The translations under genes were made by a program, and so were the position numbers. The notes beneath the pieces are model-generated. The model saw only the letters and a program-made list of their open reading frames with translations. It was not told where the DNA came from and made no database searches. DNA of 64,000 nucleotides from GCA-020345945 sp964596985 (GTDB lineage Archaea; Thermoproteota; Bathyarchaeia; RBG-16-48-13; GCA-020345945), in NCBI GenBank assembly GCA_964596985.1, contig CAZQWG010000002.1, positions 1 through 64,000 of the forward strand, read 5' to 3'. Of this stretch, positions 36,079 to 45,175 are shown piece by piece (positions within the stretch are counted from its first letter, which is position 1; each line of letters starts with the position of its first letter).

Positions 36079-36243
36079 TTATTGAGAGGTATCGATGTCT
36101 ACCTTTTCTGGGAAGAAAGACAGCCTCTTGCCACAATGAGGGCATTCCCCTCCGTTTTCCTGTATCACCTCTTCAGGCGGCTTAAGTTCTCGACCTTCGT
36201 AGAGGACTGCCCCACATTTATCACAAACAATCTGTTGTGGCAT
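36079..36243 (-). CDS. Small zinc-ribbon protein, function unknown
   Basis: 54 residues read on the minus strand, starting MPQQIVCDKCGAVLYEG and ending EKVDIDTSQ. Two cysteine pairs, CDKCG near residue 7 and CPHCG near residue 34, form a zinc ribbon separated by a glutamate-rich helix (LKPPEEVIQENGG). Coding potential is supported by the intact zinc motif and its position 64 bp behind topoisomerase I on the same strand. Similar tiny zinc proteins are widespread in archaea; I cannot name a role. Confidence 0.75.
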   Translation of the reverse strand: MPQQIVCDKCGAVLYEGRELKPPEEVIQENGGECPHCGKRLSFFPEKVDIDTSQ

Positions 36244-36307
36244 AGTCTTCCATTCTTTCTAGGAAAATAGGGGAATATTTTAGTGTTCTTACGGGTCCCT
36301 GCACACC

Positions 36308-38428
36308 TCAGCTACTAGATTTTTTAACAGTTCTTCGAGTTTTGGATTTCGATTTCCAATTCTTCTTGGAAGGACATTGGAGGTTTATGCAGAGGTTCCA
36401 TGGTCTTCGACCGGTTCTCCTGACCAGTACCACAGGATGACCGCAAGTAGAACACTGTTTTCCTGTAGGTAGTATAGCAGATTTCTGCGGTAGAGGAGCA
36501 GAAAAGGTGCATAATCCTTTCAGTTTGTTTGGGCAAGCAGCGAATTGCTTACCAGTCTTTCTCGATCTCAAGAGCAGAATGTTTTCATCTTTACAGACCG
36601 GGCATGGACCAAGAATTCTTCTTTGAAGAAGGGATTCCCGTATCGCCGTACCCAACTCATTTCCAATTTCAAGTTCTTTGTCTTTTAGAACCGTTAATAC
36701 CGGTTTCAGGTTTCTAACAGCTTCCACCAACAGACTCTTCCTATGTAGCTTCTTTTCCTCGATTGAAGCCATCTTTTCCTCTAGTTGCCTAGTCATCTCG
36801 ACGTCTAGGATCTCGGAGCAGAATTTCTCAAGTATCCGGATCACCTCTATCCCTAAAACGCTGACTTCGATTCTATCACCGCTAATGTAGCCACGATCAT
36901 ACAGGGTCTTGATAATTTGGCTTCGAGTAGCCTTTGTACCGATATTCTGATCATCCATCAACTTCAGTAAGCTACTGGGATTGTACCTGGAGGGGGGCTG
37001 GGAGAATCGCTCTAAGATTCTGACCGACAAAGGAAAACGTTCACTTATATTCAGTGTTGGAAGCAGCAACTCACTTTGCGAACTGTACTTTCCATACGAA
37101 CTCATCCAGCCACTGCTGATGATTTTACTACCTCTAAGGGAGAAAGAGAAAGAACCGCATTTGACTACAATCTTTACATCTTCTTTGATGGCTGGCTTCA
37201 TGAATACGGCTAGGAAACGCCTTACTATCATATCGAATAGATTCCGCTCTGAGCTTGAAAGAGTCTTATCCGGCTGTTTTCCAGTTGGGTATATTGCCGG
37301 ATGAGCAGGATCTACTCTCTTCCCCTCGTTTGGAACCAGATCTCCACCCACGAGGTCAAGGGCGAGATTTCGATATTCCCGGAAATAGGACAGCCCCTTC
37401 AGGATGTTTTCGAAGCCGATGTCAGGAGGAAGTTTTTGGCTGCTTGTTCTAGGATAACTGATTAGAGCCCCTAGATAGAGTCGTTCAGCAATCTGTAAGG
37501 ATCTATAGGGAGCGAATTTGAAGAATCTGTAAGCCTGCCTTTGGAGGGTACCCACATCGAAAGGCGTCGGGGGAGGAACTTGGCGAGACTTGACTCGAAC
37601 ATCATCTATTACTCCAAGCTTGCCATTACAAGCCTGTACTATCGATTCGGCCTCTGACCTGACCTGTATCTTTGGCTGTTCGAATTCTAGTGGAAGACTC
37701 TCACCATCAACTTTCAATGATGCATCTAGAGTCCAGAAAGGCGTCGGCATAAAGGACCCTATCGACTTTTCTCTCTCAACAAGGAATTTGAGCGTGGGTC
37801 CCTGAACTCTACCTGTACTCAAAGTATAGTGTCTACCAGTTTTCCGAGTAGCAGACATGAGGGCACGCGAAAGATTCACCCCGTAGAGAAAGTCTAGCTC
37901 ATGCCTTGCTAACCCAGCTTCCACAAAGGGAAGGTCTAGCCCCGATTCAAGCCTGCTATATGATTTACGAAGGGCTTCTTCGGTTAGAATACTGTATTTC
38001 AGACGCTTAGCTCGATCTTGCCCGCCTTTACAGGCGTATTTCAAGATGTTATATCCTATAGTTGAACCCTCGATATCATAGTCGCATGCATTGATGAAAT
38101 CAGAGGCATCCTCAGAGAGCTCAGACATCAATCCTATGAATCTCTTGCTATTATTGTCATTTCTAGTTACCTTGTACTTCGGAACCCAGGATAGGTTGAA
38201 TACAGGATAAATGTCTCTTGTCAAATTGGATGAACGCACAGCCACAGTGTACAGGTGACCGATAGCAGGGACAGTGACGAATTTTTCTCCTTCAAATCGA
38301 TGCTCATAATACGGGACATTGTCTTTCACATGCCTAGTGTAACCTGATTTGTCGCTAAGCGCACTTGCGATTCTTTCTGCTGCAGTTGGCTTCTCTGTAA
38401 TTATCATGGTATATTTGCCGCTTGGCAA
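36308..38428 (-). CDS. topA: DNA topoisomerase I (type IA)
   Basis: 706 residues. Toprim domain (IITEKPTAAERIASAL; NACDYDIEGSTIG), STGRVQGPTLKFL, and the catalytic tyrosine in ALISYPRTSSQKLP near residue 322. Two C-terminal zinc motifs (CPVCKDENILLL...CPNKLKGLC; CSTCG...CINLQCPSKK). It relaxes negatively supercoiled DNA. There is no helicase domain, so it is not reverse gyrase. Confidence 0.95.
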   Translation of the reverse strand: MPSGKYTMIITEKPTAAERIASALSDKSGYTRHVKDNVPYYEHRFEGEKFVTVPAIGHLYTVAVRSSNLTRDIYPVFNLSWVPKYKVTRNDNNSKRFIGLMSELSEDASDFINACDYDIEGSTIGYNILKYACKGGQDRAKRLKYSILTEEALRKSYSRLESGLDLPFVEAGLARHELDFLYGVNLSRALMSATRKTGRHYTLSTGRVQGPTLKFLVEREKSIGSFMPTPFWTLDASLKVDGESLPLEFEQPKIQVRSEAESIVQACNGKLGVIDDVRVKSRQVPPPTPFDVGTLQRQAYRFFKFAPYRSLQIAERLYLGALISYPRTSSQKLPPDIGFENILKGLSYFREYRNLALDLVGGDLVPNEGKRVDPAHPAIYPTGKQPDKTLSSSERNLFDMIVRRFLAVFMKPAIKEDVKIVVKCGSFSFSLRGSKIISSGWMSSYGKYSSQSELLLPTLNISERFPLSVRILERFSQPPSRYNPSSLLKLMDDQNIGTKATRSQIIKTLYDRGYISGDRIEVSVLGIEVIRILEKFCSEILDVEMTRQLEEKMASIEEKKLHRKSLLVEAVRNLKPVLTVLKDKELEIGNELGTAIRESLLQRRILGPCPVCKDENILLLRSRKTGKQFAACPNKLKGLCTFSAPLPQKSAILPTGKQCSTCGHPVVLVRRTGRRPWNLCINLQCPSKKNWKSKSKTRRTVKKSSS

Positions 38429-38542
38429 GACAACGCCCCGAAGAATGCCGACATATGGTTCGTTCAGGTTTATTAAGTAGGCTTAAAGAGAGGTACATTT
38501 CATGGAATAAGTATTTACAGACATTGTATCGTGGGGTTCCAG

Positions 38543-38797
38543 ATGGATTGCCCGATTTGCACGGAAAGAAAACAAAACGATTGGAAACTCTGCCCCGATC
38601 ACGCTCATGCCCTAGAGAGAATTGTAGGGGCATTCGAAGTCTGGAACAAAGCCTACAGTGGAATCTCAAAGGAAGAGTATCTCAAACGAGTCTCCAATAG
38701 ACCCGAGACAGGAAAATTGGTGACTGAAGTAATACGCTTTCTTCTGCTCGACGAAGAAAACATGATCCTTTGGAAGAACGGAACCCATGGGGAATAA
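38543..38797 (+). CDS. Small CxxC protein, function unknown
   Basis: About 84 residues from the ATG at 38543 (a GTG four codons earlier, 38531, is the alternative). MDCPICTERKQNDWKLCPDHAHAL resembles a zinc-binding knuckle, followed by a helical region (AFEVWNKAYSGISKEEYLKRV) and EVIRFLLLDEENMILWKNG. A TATA-like TTTATTAAG lies about 70 bp upstream. It stands 6 bp before the OSTC-like gene, so the two are probably co-expressed. Confidence 0.7.
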   Translation: MDCPICTERKQNDWKLCPDHAHALERIVGAFEVWNKAYSGISKEEYLKRVSNRPETGKLVTEVIRFLLLDEENMILWKNGTHGE

Positions 38798-38803
38798 AAG
38801 AAC

Positions 38804-39250
38804 ATGACAAGTATTCTTGAAGGTCTTAACAGACGTCTAGAGAAGACGCGCGGATACAGATGGGCTAGGTCTCTTAGAAGGCATAGGATACCAAGCCTTG
38901 TACCATCAACTTCTTTGACGATTGCCATACTGTTGGTGTTCTCCATATTTGTCTTGGGTGGAGGAATATACAATATTATGGAGAAACCCCTGGCGATAAC
39001 CCCTGGTCCCGGACGATCGTGGACTTTCTACATTCCATACGATATAAACAGACAGACACTGAATGAAAGTGTATTTGTTATGGTTTTCTTTGTCATAGGA
39101 ATGGCTGGCTGTTTTCTCTACTACTTGAGTACAAGATATGTTTACAGCCCGAGAAGAGCATGGGTTATGGCCCTAATTGGTATGTGTATGCTCATAGTTG
39201 GATTCATAGGATCTCAATATTCGTTGAACCTCAAAGTGCCTGGTAGCTAG
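38804..39250 (+). CDS. OSTC/OST3-like oligosaccharyltransferase accessory membrane protein
   Basis: 148 residues with three membrane segments, about 37-57, 89-108 and 119-140. The whole protein follows the layout of eukaryotic OSTC (DC2): VPSTSLT before TM1, LGGGIYNIMEKP at its end (OSTC: ITGGIIYDVIVEPP), a 30-residue loop ending in Y-x-x-N-x-Q-x-x-x-E, TM2 with IGMAGCF, and a third helix ending NLKVPG (OSTC: RMKLPG). I infer a partner of AglB in N-glycosylation. The match is from memory of the human sequence and needs a profile search. Confidence 0.65.
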   Translation: MTSILEGLNRRLEKTRGYRWARSLRRHRIPSLVPSTSLTIAILLVFSIFVLGGGIYNIMEKPLAITPGPGRSWTFYIPYDINRQTLNESVFVMVFFVIGMAGCFLYYLSTRYVYSPRRAWVMALIGMCMLIVGFIGSQYSLNLKVPGS

Positions 39251-39252
39251 AG

Positions 39253-39735
39253 CTACCATGGGTCCGATTTTAAACCAAGAAAATAGGCTGTTACATTTGT
39301 GATAACATGGAATAGCGGGGTGAAGAACACAGAAGAGAACATCTCTTCAACAGTCAGGTAAGAAAGCGGAAATACAAAGGCAAGTGAAAATAGTACAAAA
39401 CTCAACTGATCAACTATCGGAAATAGAGAACCAGGCTCAATTGAGAGACGCCTCTTTATGAAAGCGCCGACAAGATCCCCGAAAAGTGCACCGAAGGAGA
39501 GTAGAAAACCAGCAAAGACTTCCCCCTGAAGAAGACCGACCAATGTTCCCACTATCAGACCTGACATGAAACCTCGGATAGTCTTGTGTGAACCAAAGAT
39601 CGAACGCCTGTCAACGAACTTAAGGTCGCCGTCTATGGCCCTACCCCCACCAAGAACAGTAGGAGCCGCATTTGCAACATAAGCTGGGAGAAATACGTAA
39701 AGACACACGAGGAGTCTAATGACATCGAATTCCAT
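39253..39735 (-). CDS. carS: CDP-archaeol synthase
   Basis: 160 residues, four or five membrane segments. FLPAYVANAAPTVLGGGRAID, DRRSIFGSHKTIRGF and LFGDLVGAFIKRRL are the CarS motifs (CDP-alcohol-forming CdsA-like family). It activates unsaturated archaetidic acid with CTP in membrane lipid synthesis, downstream of GGGP synthase (62418). Its stop lies 2 bp from that of the convergent OSTC-like gene. Confidence 0.93.
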   Translation of the reverse strand: MEFDVIRLLVCLYVFLPAYVANAAPTVLGGGRAIDGDLKFVDRRSIFGSHKTIRGFMSGLIVGTLVGLLQGEVFAGFLLSFGALFGDLVGAFIKRRLSIEPGSLFPIVDQLSFVLFSLAFVFPLSYLTVEEMFSSVFFTPLFHVITNVTAYFLGLKSDPW

Positions 39736-39778
39736 AGTCTACCATTGAATCAGATAGTTAATAGACTTTAGACAACTG

Positions 39779-40501
39779 TCAAAGATTTGAAGACGAATCC
39801 CCTATACCACTATCTCCCAGTTCCAGAAGGCAATAGGAAGACACCGATTTCAACCCACGAGCCCTCACCAGCTCAGCCCTCTTTATCACAGGATTCCTCG
39901 TAGATCTTAGGCAAAGTATTAGGTCAGACCAAAAGATCAGTAAACGGGCCGCAACCGGTTCGACGGATTGTTTCTTATGGGCTCTACTGTCTTTAAAAAC
40001 CGTTCTTACCTGACTTGTGAGAAGCACCGCGATTTCTTTTTCTTTCGCAACCTCTGCGAGAGAAGCCAATTGTCTATTCAATCGTCTATTCAGTTTGAAT
40101 GTCTGCTTGCGGTCGGCTAATTCCAGACGATAAAGAGAAGAGATCGTATCGAATATGACGAGCCTCGTTCTCAGGCTGATAAAACTCTCAAGAGTCTCTA
40201 TAATCTCGCTCTGAGCCTGAAAGGTTCTTGGAGAAAAAACCATTATCGATGGGGCTACTGACCCCAGATCCCCAGATGAGATTTGAGACAGTCTATCAAG
40301 AGAAAATTCCTTGTTGGGATCTACATATATCGCACTATGACCACCTTTGACATAGTTCACTGCACATTGCATGGCTAAAGTTGTCTTACCGACCCCGGAT
40401 TCCCCGTATATTAATGAGAGACAGCCAAGGGGGAAGCCGCCGCCTAGAATCTCATCTAGGCATCTACTCCCGGTGTTGACAGACTCACGCGACGAAGACA
40501 A
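39779..40501 (-). CDS. radB: RadB recombinase paralogue
   Basis: 240 residues, a RecA core without the N-terminal DNA-binding domain of RadA. Walker A GESGVGKTTLAMQC near residue 30, Walker B LVIFDTISSLYRLE and a C-terminal strand. RadB is a RadA accessory factor in archaeal recombination. It is divergent from a gene for a RuvC-like protein across 147 bp. Confidence 0.9.
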   Translation of the reverse strand: MSSSRESVNTGSRCLDEILGGGFPLGCLSLIYGESGVGKTTLAMQCAVNYVKGGHSAIYVDPNKEFSLDRLSQISSGDLGSVAPSIMVFSPRTFQAQSEIIETLESFISLRTRLVIFDTISSLYRLELADRKQTFKLNRRLNRQLASLAEVAKEKEIAVLLTSQVRTVFKDSRAHKKQSVEPVAARLLIFWSDLILCLRSTRNPVIKRAELVRARGLKSVSSYCLLELGDSGIGDSSSNL

Positions 40502-40648
40502 ACAAACTCAGATAAACTATGCTAGGATATTGTTAAATCTGATACGATAAGGACTCTTCACAGCAGATAATGTACCCCCTAGAAGTGTTTGATTCTTGTC
40601 TTCCATCAATGAACCCTAAGGTTGGATACGGTCTTCCAGTGAGGAGAA

Positions 40649-41287
40649 ATGCGAGAAGAACTGACTGTAGCGGTTGTAACACTCTCCGGCTCCGCTTATT
40701 ATAAACTGACAGAGGAACTGAAGAAGAGGAAGATAGGCTTCATAAGTCTTAATCCGAACTCAAAGATCCCTGCGCACATCAATCTGATTCTAACCACAAA
40801 GGAAGAACGTCATCTACTCCATCACCCAAACATAGTCGTCTACGATGAGGACGAAGACGTAGCCAACGTCATCGATCTAGCCATTCAAACCACATATAGA
40901 ACCCAAGAAGTGAGAAGGCTGATAGTAGGGGTTGACCCCGGCAAGAGCTGGGGCGTATCCGCTGTTGCTGATGGAATGCTACTACATAGTAGCGGATATA
41001 CCTCTATGAGAGATGTTGAAAAGGAGATACAGAATCTGATCGCCAAAGTAACGGCAAAGGAATATGTGGTTAAGATAGGCAACGGTTCTGAACCCCACCA
41101 CAGCCAACTAATATCTAGGCTGAACAGGGTATTACCAAGAAAGATAATCATCGAATCTGTACGGGAAGAAGGTACCTCAAGCAACTTCCTATGGAAAAGA
41201 AAAGAAGGTCGGATTGATGCGATATCAGCTGAACGCATATGCTCTAGAAAGGGAAAGAGGATCACTAGAAAGGCAACGACGGCCTAG
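40649..41287 (+). CDS. RNase H-fold (RuvC-like) protein, function unknown
   Basis: 212 residues. Residues 1-85 form an alpha-beta domain. From residue 90 a RuvC-like pattern begins: LIVGVDPGKSWGVSAVADG (Asp96), then IIIESVREEGTS (Glu169) and RIDAISAERI (Asp190), the D...E...D spacing of RNase H-fold resolvases. The C-terminus is basic. Position next to radB suggests a role in recombination or repair; nuclease activity is inferred, not known. Confidence 0.65.
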   Translation: MREELTVAVVTLSGSAYYKLTEELKKRKIGFISLNPNSKIPAHINLILTTKEERHLLHHPNIVVYDEDEDVANVIDLAIQTTYRTQEVRRLIVGVDPGKSWGVSAVADGMLLHSSGYTSMRDVEKEIQNLIAKVTAKEYVVKIGNGSEPHHSQLISRLNRVLPRKIIIESVREEGTSSNFLWKRKEGRIDAISAERICSRKGKRITRKATTA

Positions 41288-41316
41288 ACGCATCCTCTTA
41301 CCCACGCATTATCGGC

Positions 41317-42057
41317 TTACCAACCAGAGTACAACCGCTCCCCTAAAACCTGCGGCAACCCTGAGGCAATAATCGAGCTATAGACCTTGTCTATGTCGTA
41401 TCTAACCCTTCGATGATGAATGTAGAATTCGTTTTTCCGTCGTATCTCAAGTACTACGTAGCTGGCCATAGGATTCCGATCTCTAGGTTGACCTACACTC
41501 CCAGGATTCAGCACGTATCTTGAGTTACCGATTTTCTTTATGAAGGGGATATGTGTGTGCCCGAGAACAACCAAATCGGCTGAGGTTTCTTCCAAGAAAC
41601 TCTCAAAGAGCCGGTCGGCTGCTTCTGGATACACGTACTCATCCAAGAGAGACCTAGGAGAACCGTGGCAGACAAAGACCCGTATACCAGAGAATTCAAC
41701 CTCCAACTTCTTTGGGAGAGAGAGCAAGAATTCCCTTTCTCGGATTGCTAGATGACGGTGGGTCCAACGACAACTTACTTGAGCAACCGGATTGTACCCG
41801 ACAGGGGTATTCTTAGCCGAGTCACGATCATGATTTCCCATCGTCGACGAAATCCCAGCCTCACTTACGATGGAAATGACATCGCTTGGAAAAGGATTAT
41901 AGTCTACTAGGTCTCCAGCGTGAAGAATCATGTCGACTTGACCCGCATCCCTTAGTACCGCCATCAGCGCAGGCGAATTGGCGTGAATATCGGCAATAAG
42001 AAGAAGCCGGCCCCCCGTCTTCCTATCTAGATTTTCAAGATGTTCCAGGGGAAACAA
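41317..42057 (-). CDS. Calcineurin-like metallophosphoesterase
   Basis: 246 residues. Metal-binding motifs LLIADIHANSPAL, LHAGDLVDYNP, TMGNHDRDS, VCHGSPRS and VLGHTHIPF are complete, followed by NPGSVGQPRDRNP. It resembles the YfcE/ApaH-like PPP-type diesterase group with a longer C-terminus than the protein at 9425. Substrate unknown. Convergent with the RuvC-like gene. Confidence 0.88.
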   Translation of the reverse strand: MFPLEHLENLDRKTGGRLLLIADIHANSPALMAVLRDAGQVDMILHAGDLVDYNPFPSDVISIVSEAGISSTMGNHDRDSAKNTPVGYNPVAQVSCRWTHRHLAIREREFLLSLPKKLEVEFSGIRVFVCHGSPRSLLDEYVYPEAADRLFESFLEETSADLVVLGHTHIPFIKKIGNSRYVLNPGSVGQPRDRNPMASYVVLEIRRKNEFYIHHRRVRYDIDKVYSSIIASGLPQVLGERLYSGW

Positions 42058-42197
42058 TCCCTTCCTCTTTTTTCTTCTCTCTTCGTTAGAGACTAGTCGA
42101 TAGAGAACTTACCAAGTCATACGACAGTAGATCCGTTACTGATTAAAGGAAGCTAACGGTCAACTTAGCAGTTGATAAGTAGAGGGGAGAACTCCTG

Positions 42198-43550
42198 TTG
42201 CCAGATTTAAGGGCTTTTCTTGTTGAACTCGAAGAAAAAGGAGAATTGCTTAGAATAAAGGAAGAAGTAGACCCATACTTAGAGGCTGCTGCCGTCTTAG
42301 GACTTCTCGATAACGGCCCCGCTGTGTTGATGGAGAAAGTAAAGAATCATAAAACCCCGATAGTTGGAGGGGTATGTGGTACTCGTGACAGAATTTGTCA
42401 GGCAATCGGAGTCGCAAAGGAAGACCTATACAGGAAACTGATACACGCCCTAAGAAACCCTGTCTATCCGAAGATAGAGAATAGCGGACCCGTAAAGGAT
42501 ATCGTCGATTCACCTAGACTGAACAAGATACCGGTTCTAACCCATTTCCAGAAGGATGGAGGACCCTACATAACCTCCGGTATTGTTGCAGCAAGAAGCG
42601 TAGATAATAAGGTAGAGAACGTCTCATTTCACAGACTCCAAGTACTAGATGACACACATCTTGCAATCAGGATTGTTCGCAGACACCTGTACAAACTTCT
42701 TCAGACGCATAAAGAAGCAGACAAGCCTCTCGAAGTCGCAATATCATTAGGACTACACCCAGCCATAATGCTGGCAGCTGCCTCCCCAGCCCCATTTGGT
42801 GTAAGCGAGTACGGTGTTGCAAACGCGTTATTGGACGGGCAGCTCATACTTACTAAATGCGGGGACGTGGACCTATCGGTACCCGCCGACGCAGAACTAG
42901 TTCTGGAGGGAAGGATCCACCCTGATCGAGAGGAGGAAGAGGGACCCTTCGTTGATGCCACAGGAACCTATGATATCATTCGGAAACAACCTGTGGTAGA
43001 GGTTACACGGATAATGCGTCGGGACAAATTCATGTACCAAGCATTATTGCCGGGTAGAAACGAACATCACCTTCTCATGGGATTACCCCGGGAAGCCAAC
43101 ATATGGGAAAGCGTAGGTAGAGCCGTACCTTACGTTAGAGGAGTAAACCTGACTCTTGGCGGATGTAGTTGGCTTCATGCCGTATTATCTATTGAGAAGC
43201 AGTCTGAGGGAGATGGAAAAAGCGCTCTAATAGCCGCGTTTGCAGCCCATAAGAGTCTGAAACACGCCGTAGTAGTGGACTCTGACATAGACCCCTACGA
43301 CTTGAGGGAAGTTGAGTGGGCGATAGCAACTAGGTTTCAGGCGGATAAAGACCTACTGATAATACCGGGTGCAAGGGGCTCAAGCCTAGACCCATCGGGT
43401 GATCAGAGTCTTGAGTTGACAACAAAAACAGGAATTGATGCAACCAAGACATTCCTGAAACCAAGAGAAGACTTTGACAAAGCAAGATTTTCAGAAGTAC
43501 ACAAGAAAAGAGCAGAAGAGATATTGAAAAGAACAACAAATGGGGAGTAG
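42198..43550 (+). CDS. UbiD-family decarboxylase, probable anhydromevalonate phosphate decarboxylase
   Basis: 450 residues, TTG start. UbiD motifs: SGIVAARSVDNKVENVSFHRLQV, GLHPAIMLAAASP and the EDGPFVDATGTYD-type segment (here EEEGPFVDATGTYD), needing prenylated FMN. The two following genes encode both subunits of aconitase X. In the archaeal mevalonate pathway, AcnX is phosphomevalonate dehydratase and a UbiD homologue decarboxylates its product to isopentenyl phosphate. The three-gene operon makes that assignment strong here. Confidence 0.88.
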   Translation: MPDLRAFLVELEEKGELLRIKEEVDPYLEAAAVLGLLDNGPAVLMEKVKNHKTPIVGGVCGTRDRICQAIGVAKEDLYRKLIHALRNPVYPKIENSGPVKDIVDSPRLNKIPVLTHFQKDGGPYITSGIVAARSVDNKVENVSFHRLQVLDDTHLAIRIVRRHLYKLLQTHKEADKPLEVAISLGLHPAIMLAAASPAPFGVSEYGVANALLDGQLILTKCGDVDLSVPADAELVLEGRIHPDREEEEGPFVDATGTYDIIRKQPVVEVTRIMRRDKFMYQALLPGRNEHHLLMGLPREANIWESVGRAVPYVRGVNLTLGGCSWLHAVLSIEKQSEGDGKSALIAAFAAHKSLKHAVVVDSDIDPYDLREVEWAIATRFQADKDLLIIPGARGSSLDPSGDQSLELTTKTGIDATKTFLKPREDFDKARFSEVHKKRAEEILKRTTNGE

Positions 43551-43562
43551 CGGCCAAGAGAA

Positions 43563-44765
43563 TTGTTTCTCACCAAAAAAGAGGAGGCTATGCTTGATGG
43601 GGAATACGGTCAAGCGAAAGCCACTGCCATGAAGCTACTTGTTACCATCGGAGAGGTTTTCGAAGCAGAAAGGTTGGTGAAAATCAGGAGCGCACAAATC
43701 TCAGGAGTAAGCTACAAGAATATTGGAGACCCTGGACTGGAATTTCTCCGAAGGCTCCAAGGCATGGAAGCAAAGGTTACTGTACCTTCAACTTTGAATC
43801 CGGCAGGAATGGATCTGCTCAGATGGAAAGAGATTGGCTTCGAGGAGAAATTTGCAGAGAAACAGCTGCTTGTAGCTGACACCTTCGAAAGCATGGGCAT
43901 TAGACCAACCTATACTTGTACCCCATATTTGGCTAGCAATTGTCCGGCACGTGACCAGAACATAGCTTGGGCGGAATCTTCTGCAATTGCCTACGCCAAC
44001 TCAGTGATCGGAGCCAGAACAAACAGAGAGGGAGGACCTACATCGCTGGCAAGTGCGATAACTGGAAAGACCCCGCTCTTTGGATTACACTTGAAGAGTG
44101 GGAGAAGACCCAGCCATGTAGTAAACCTTAGATTCAACGTCACCAAGCCAATCGAGTATAGTGCATTGGGATACACAATCGGGAAGATACGTGGCTGCAA
44201 GATCCCGTTCATTAAGGGCGATCTCCACCCTGACATAGATGAGCTGAAGGCACTAGGAGCAGGTCTTGCAGCGTCTGGTTCAATACCCATGTTCCACATC
44301 AAAGATGTTACACCAGAGAGCCGCGAAGTCATGAACGGTCTGAATAAGTGTGAACATCTAGAGATAGAGAAGAAAGATGTTAAAGAGGTCTTAGAGGAGC
44401 TCTCAAGCAAGGAAGAATATAATTTTGTATGCATAGGTTGCCCTCACTGTAGCCTTTCCGAGCTGGAGATGATCGCCAAGATCCTGAATAGGAGAAAGGT
44501 CAGCAGGAATCTCTGGGTATTCACCTCGCGGTACAACCGGGAAATCGCGGAGAAAAGAGGATACGTAAAGAAGATCGAGGACGCAGGAGGCAAAGTATTG
44601 AGCGACACATGTATGGTTGTTTCGCCTCTGGAAAAATTCGGGTTCACTGGCGCCATAGCCAATTCCTGCAAAGCTGCTCACTACCTCCCCTCCAATTGCA
44701 AGCTGAACACGGATCTACGCGATTTGAAGGGGTGTTTAGAAGCAGCGGTGAAACCAGTTGACTGA
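43563..44765 (+). CDS. Phosphomevalonate dehydratase large subunit (aconitase X catalytic)
   Basis: 400 residues, TTG start. AcnX features: MFLTKKEEAMLDGEYG at the N-terminus, PYLASNCPARDQNIAWAESSA with a cluster cysteine, RTNREGGPTSLASAITG, and later cysteines in CIGCPHCS and SDTCMVV. It dehydrates (R)-5-phosphomevalonate to trans-anhydromevalonate 5-phosphate with an iron-sulfur cluster. The last codons overlap the small-subunit gene. Confidence 0.92.
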   Translation: MFLTKKEEAMLDGEYGQAKATAMKLLVTIGEVFEAERLVKIRSAQISGVSYKNIGDPGLEFLRRLQGMEAKVTVPSTLNPAGMDLLRWKEIGFEEKFAEKQLLVADTFESMGIRPTYTCTPYLASNCPARDQNIAWAESSAIAYANSVIGARTNREGGPTSLASAITGKTPLFGLHLKSGRRPSHVVNLRFNVTKPIEYSALGYTIGKIRGCKIPFIKGDLHPDIDELKALGAGLAASGSIPMFHIKDVTPESREVMNGLNKCEHLEIEKKDVKEVLEELSSKEEYNFVCIGCPHCSLSELEMIAKILNRRKVSRNLWVFTSRYNREIAEKRGYVKKIEDAGGKVLSDTCMVVSPLEKFGFTGAIANSCKAAHYLPSNCKLNTDLRDLKGCLEAAVKPVD

Positions 44766-45174
44766 AGTAATACGATTCAAGGGAAGAAGCGTTGGCGGTG
44801 GGTCAGGGGAAGGCCCAGCACTGGTAACCAGCCAGCCAATATCATTCTTCGGTGAAGTAGACCCGAAAACCGGGAAAATAATCTCGCAGAGAAGTGACAT
44901 AAAAGGCGAATGTGTATCCGGTCGGGTCCTCGTATTTCCTCATGGTAGAGGAAGTACTGTGGGATCCTACGTGATCTTTTCGTTAAAGGAAAACGGCGTT
45001 GCCCCGTGTGCAATGATCAACGAGGAAACCGAAGTCATTATTGCAGCAGGTTGCGTGCTAGCAAACATCCCACTCGTAGATAGGTTAGAGGGATTCACAA
45101 CCAGTCTTGTGAAGGATGGAGACATCGTGAAAGTCGACGGGGACCACGGGTGGATAGAGATCAGGAGAGGATGA
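44758..45174 (+). CDS. Phosphomevalonate dehydratase small subunit (aconitase X swivel)
   Basis: 138 residues, TTG start overlapping the large subunit by 8 bp. Swivel-domain motifs GRSVGGGSGEGPALVTSQPISFFGEVDP and FPHGRGSTVGSYV; the serine of GRGST corresponds to the substrate-contacting serine. Works only together with the large subunit. The next gene starts 1 bp later. Confidence 0.93.
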   Translation: MTEVIRFKGRSVGGGSGEGPALVTSQPISFFGEVDPKTGKIISQRSDIKGECVSGRVLVFPHGRGSTVGSYVIFSLKENGVAPCAMINEETEVIIAAGCVLANIPLVDRLEGFTTSLVKDGDIVKVDGDHGWIEIRRG

Positions 45175-45175
45175 A

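Noticed and set aside
36308..38428. Reverse gyrase
   Set aside because: Only the topoisomerase IA half is present; there is no helicase domain.
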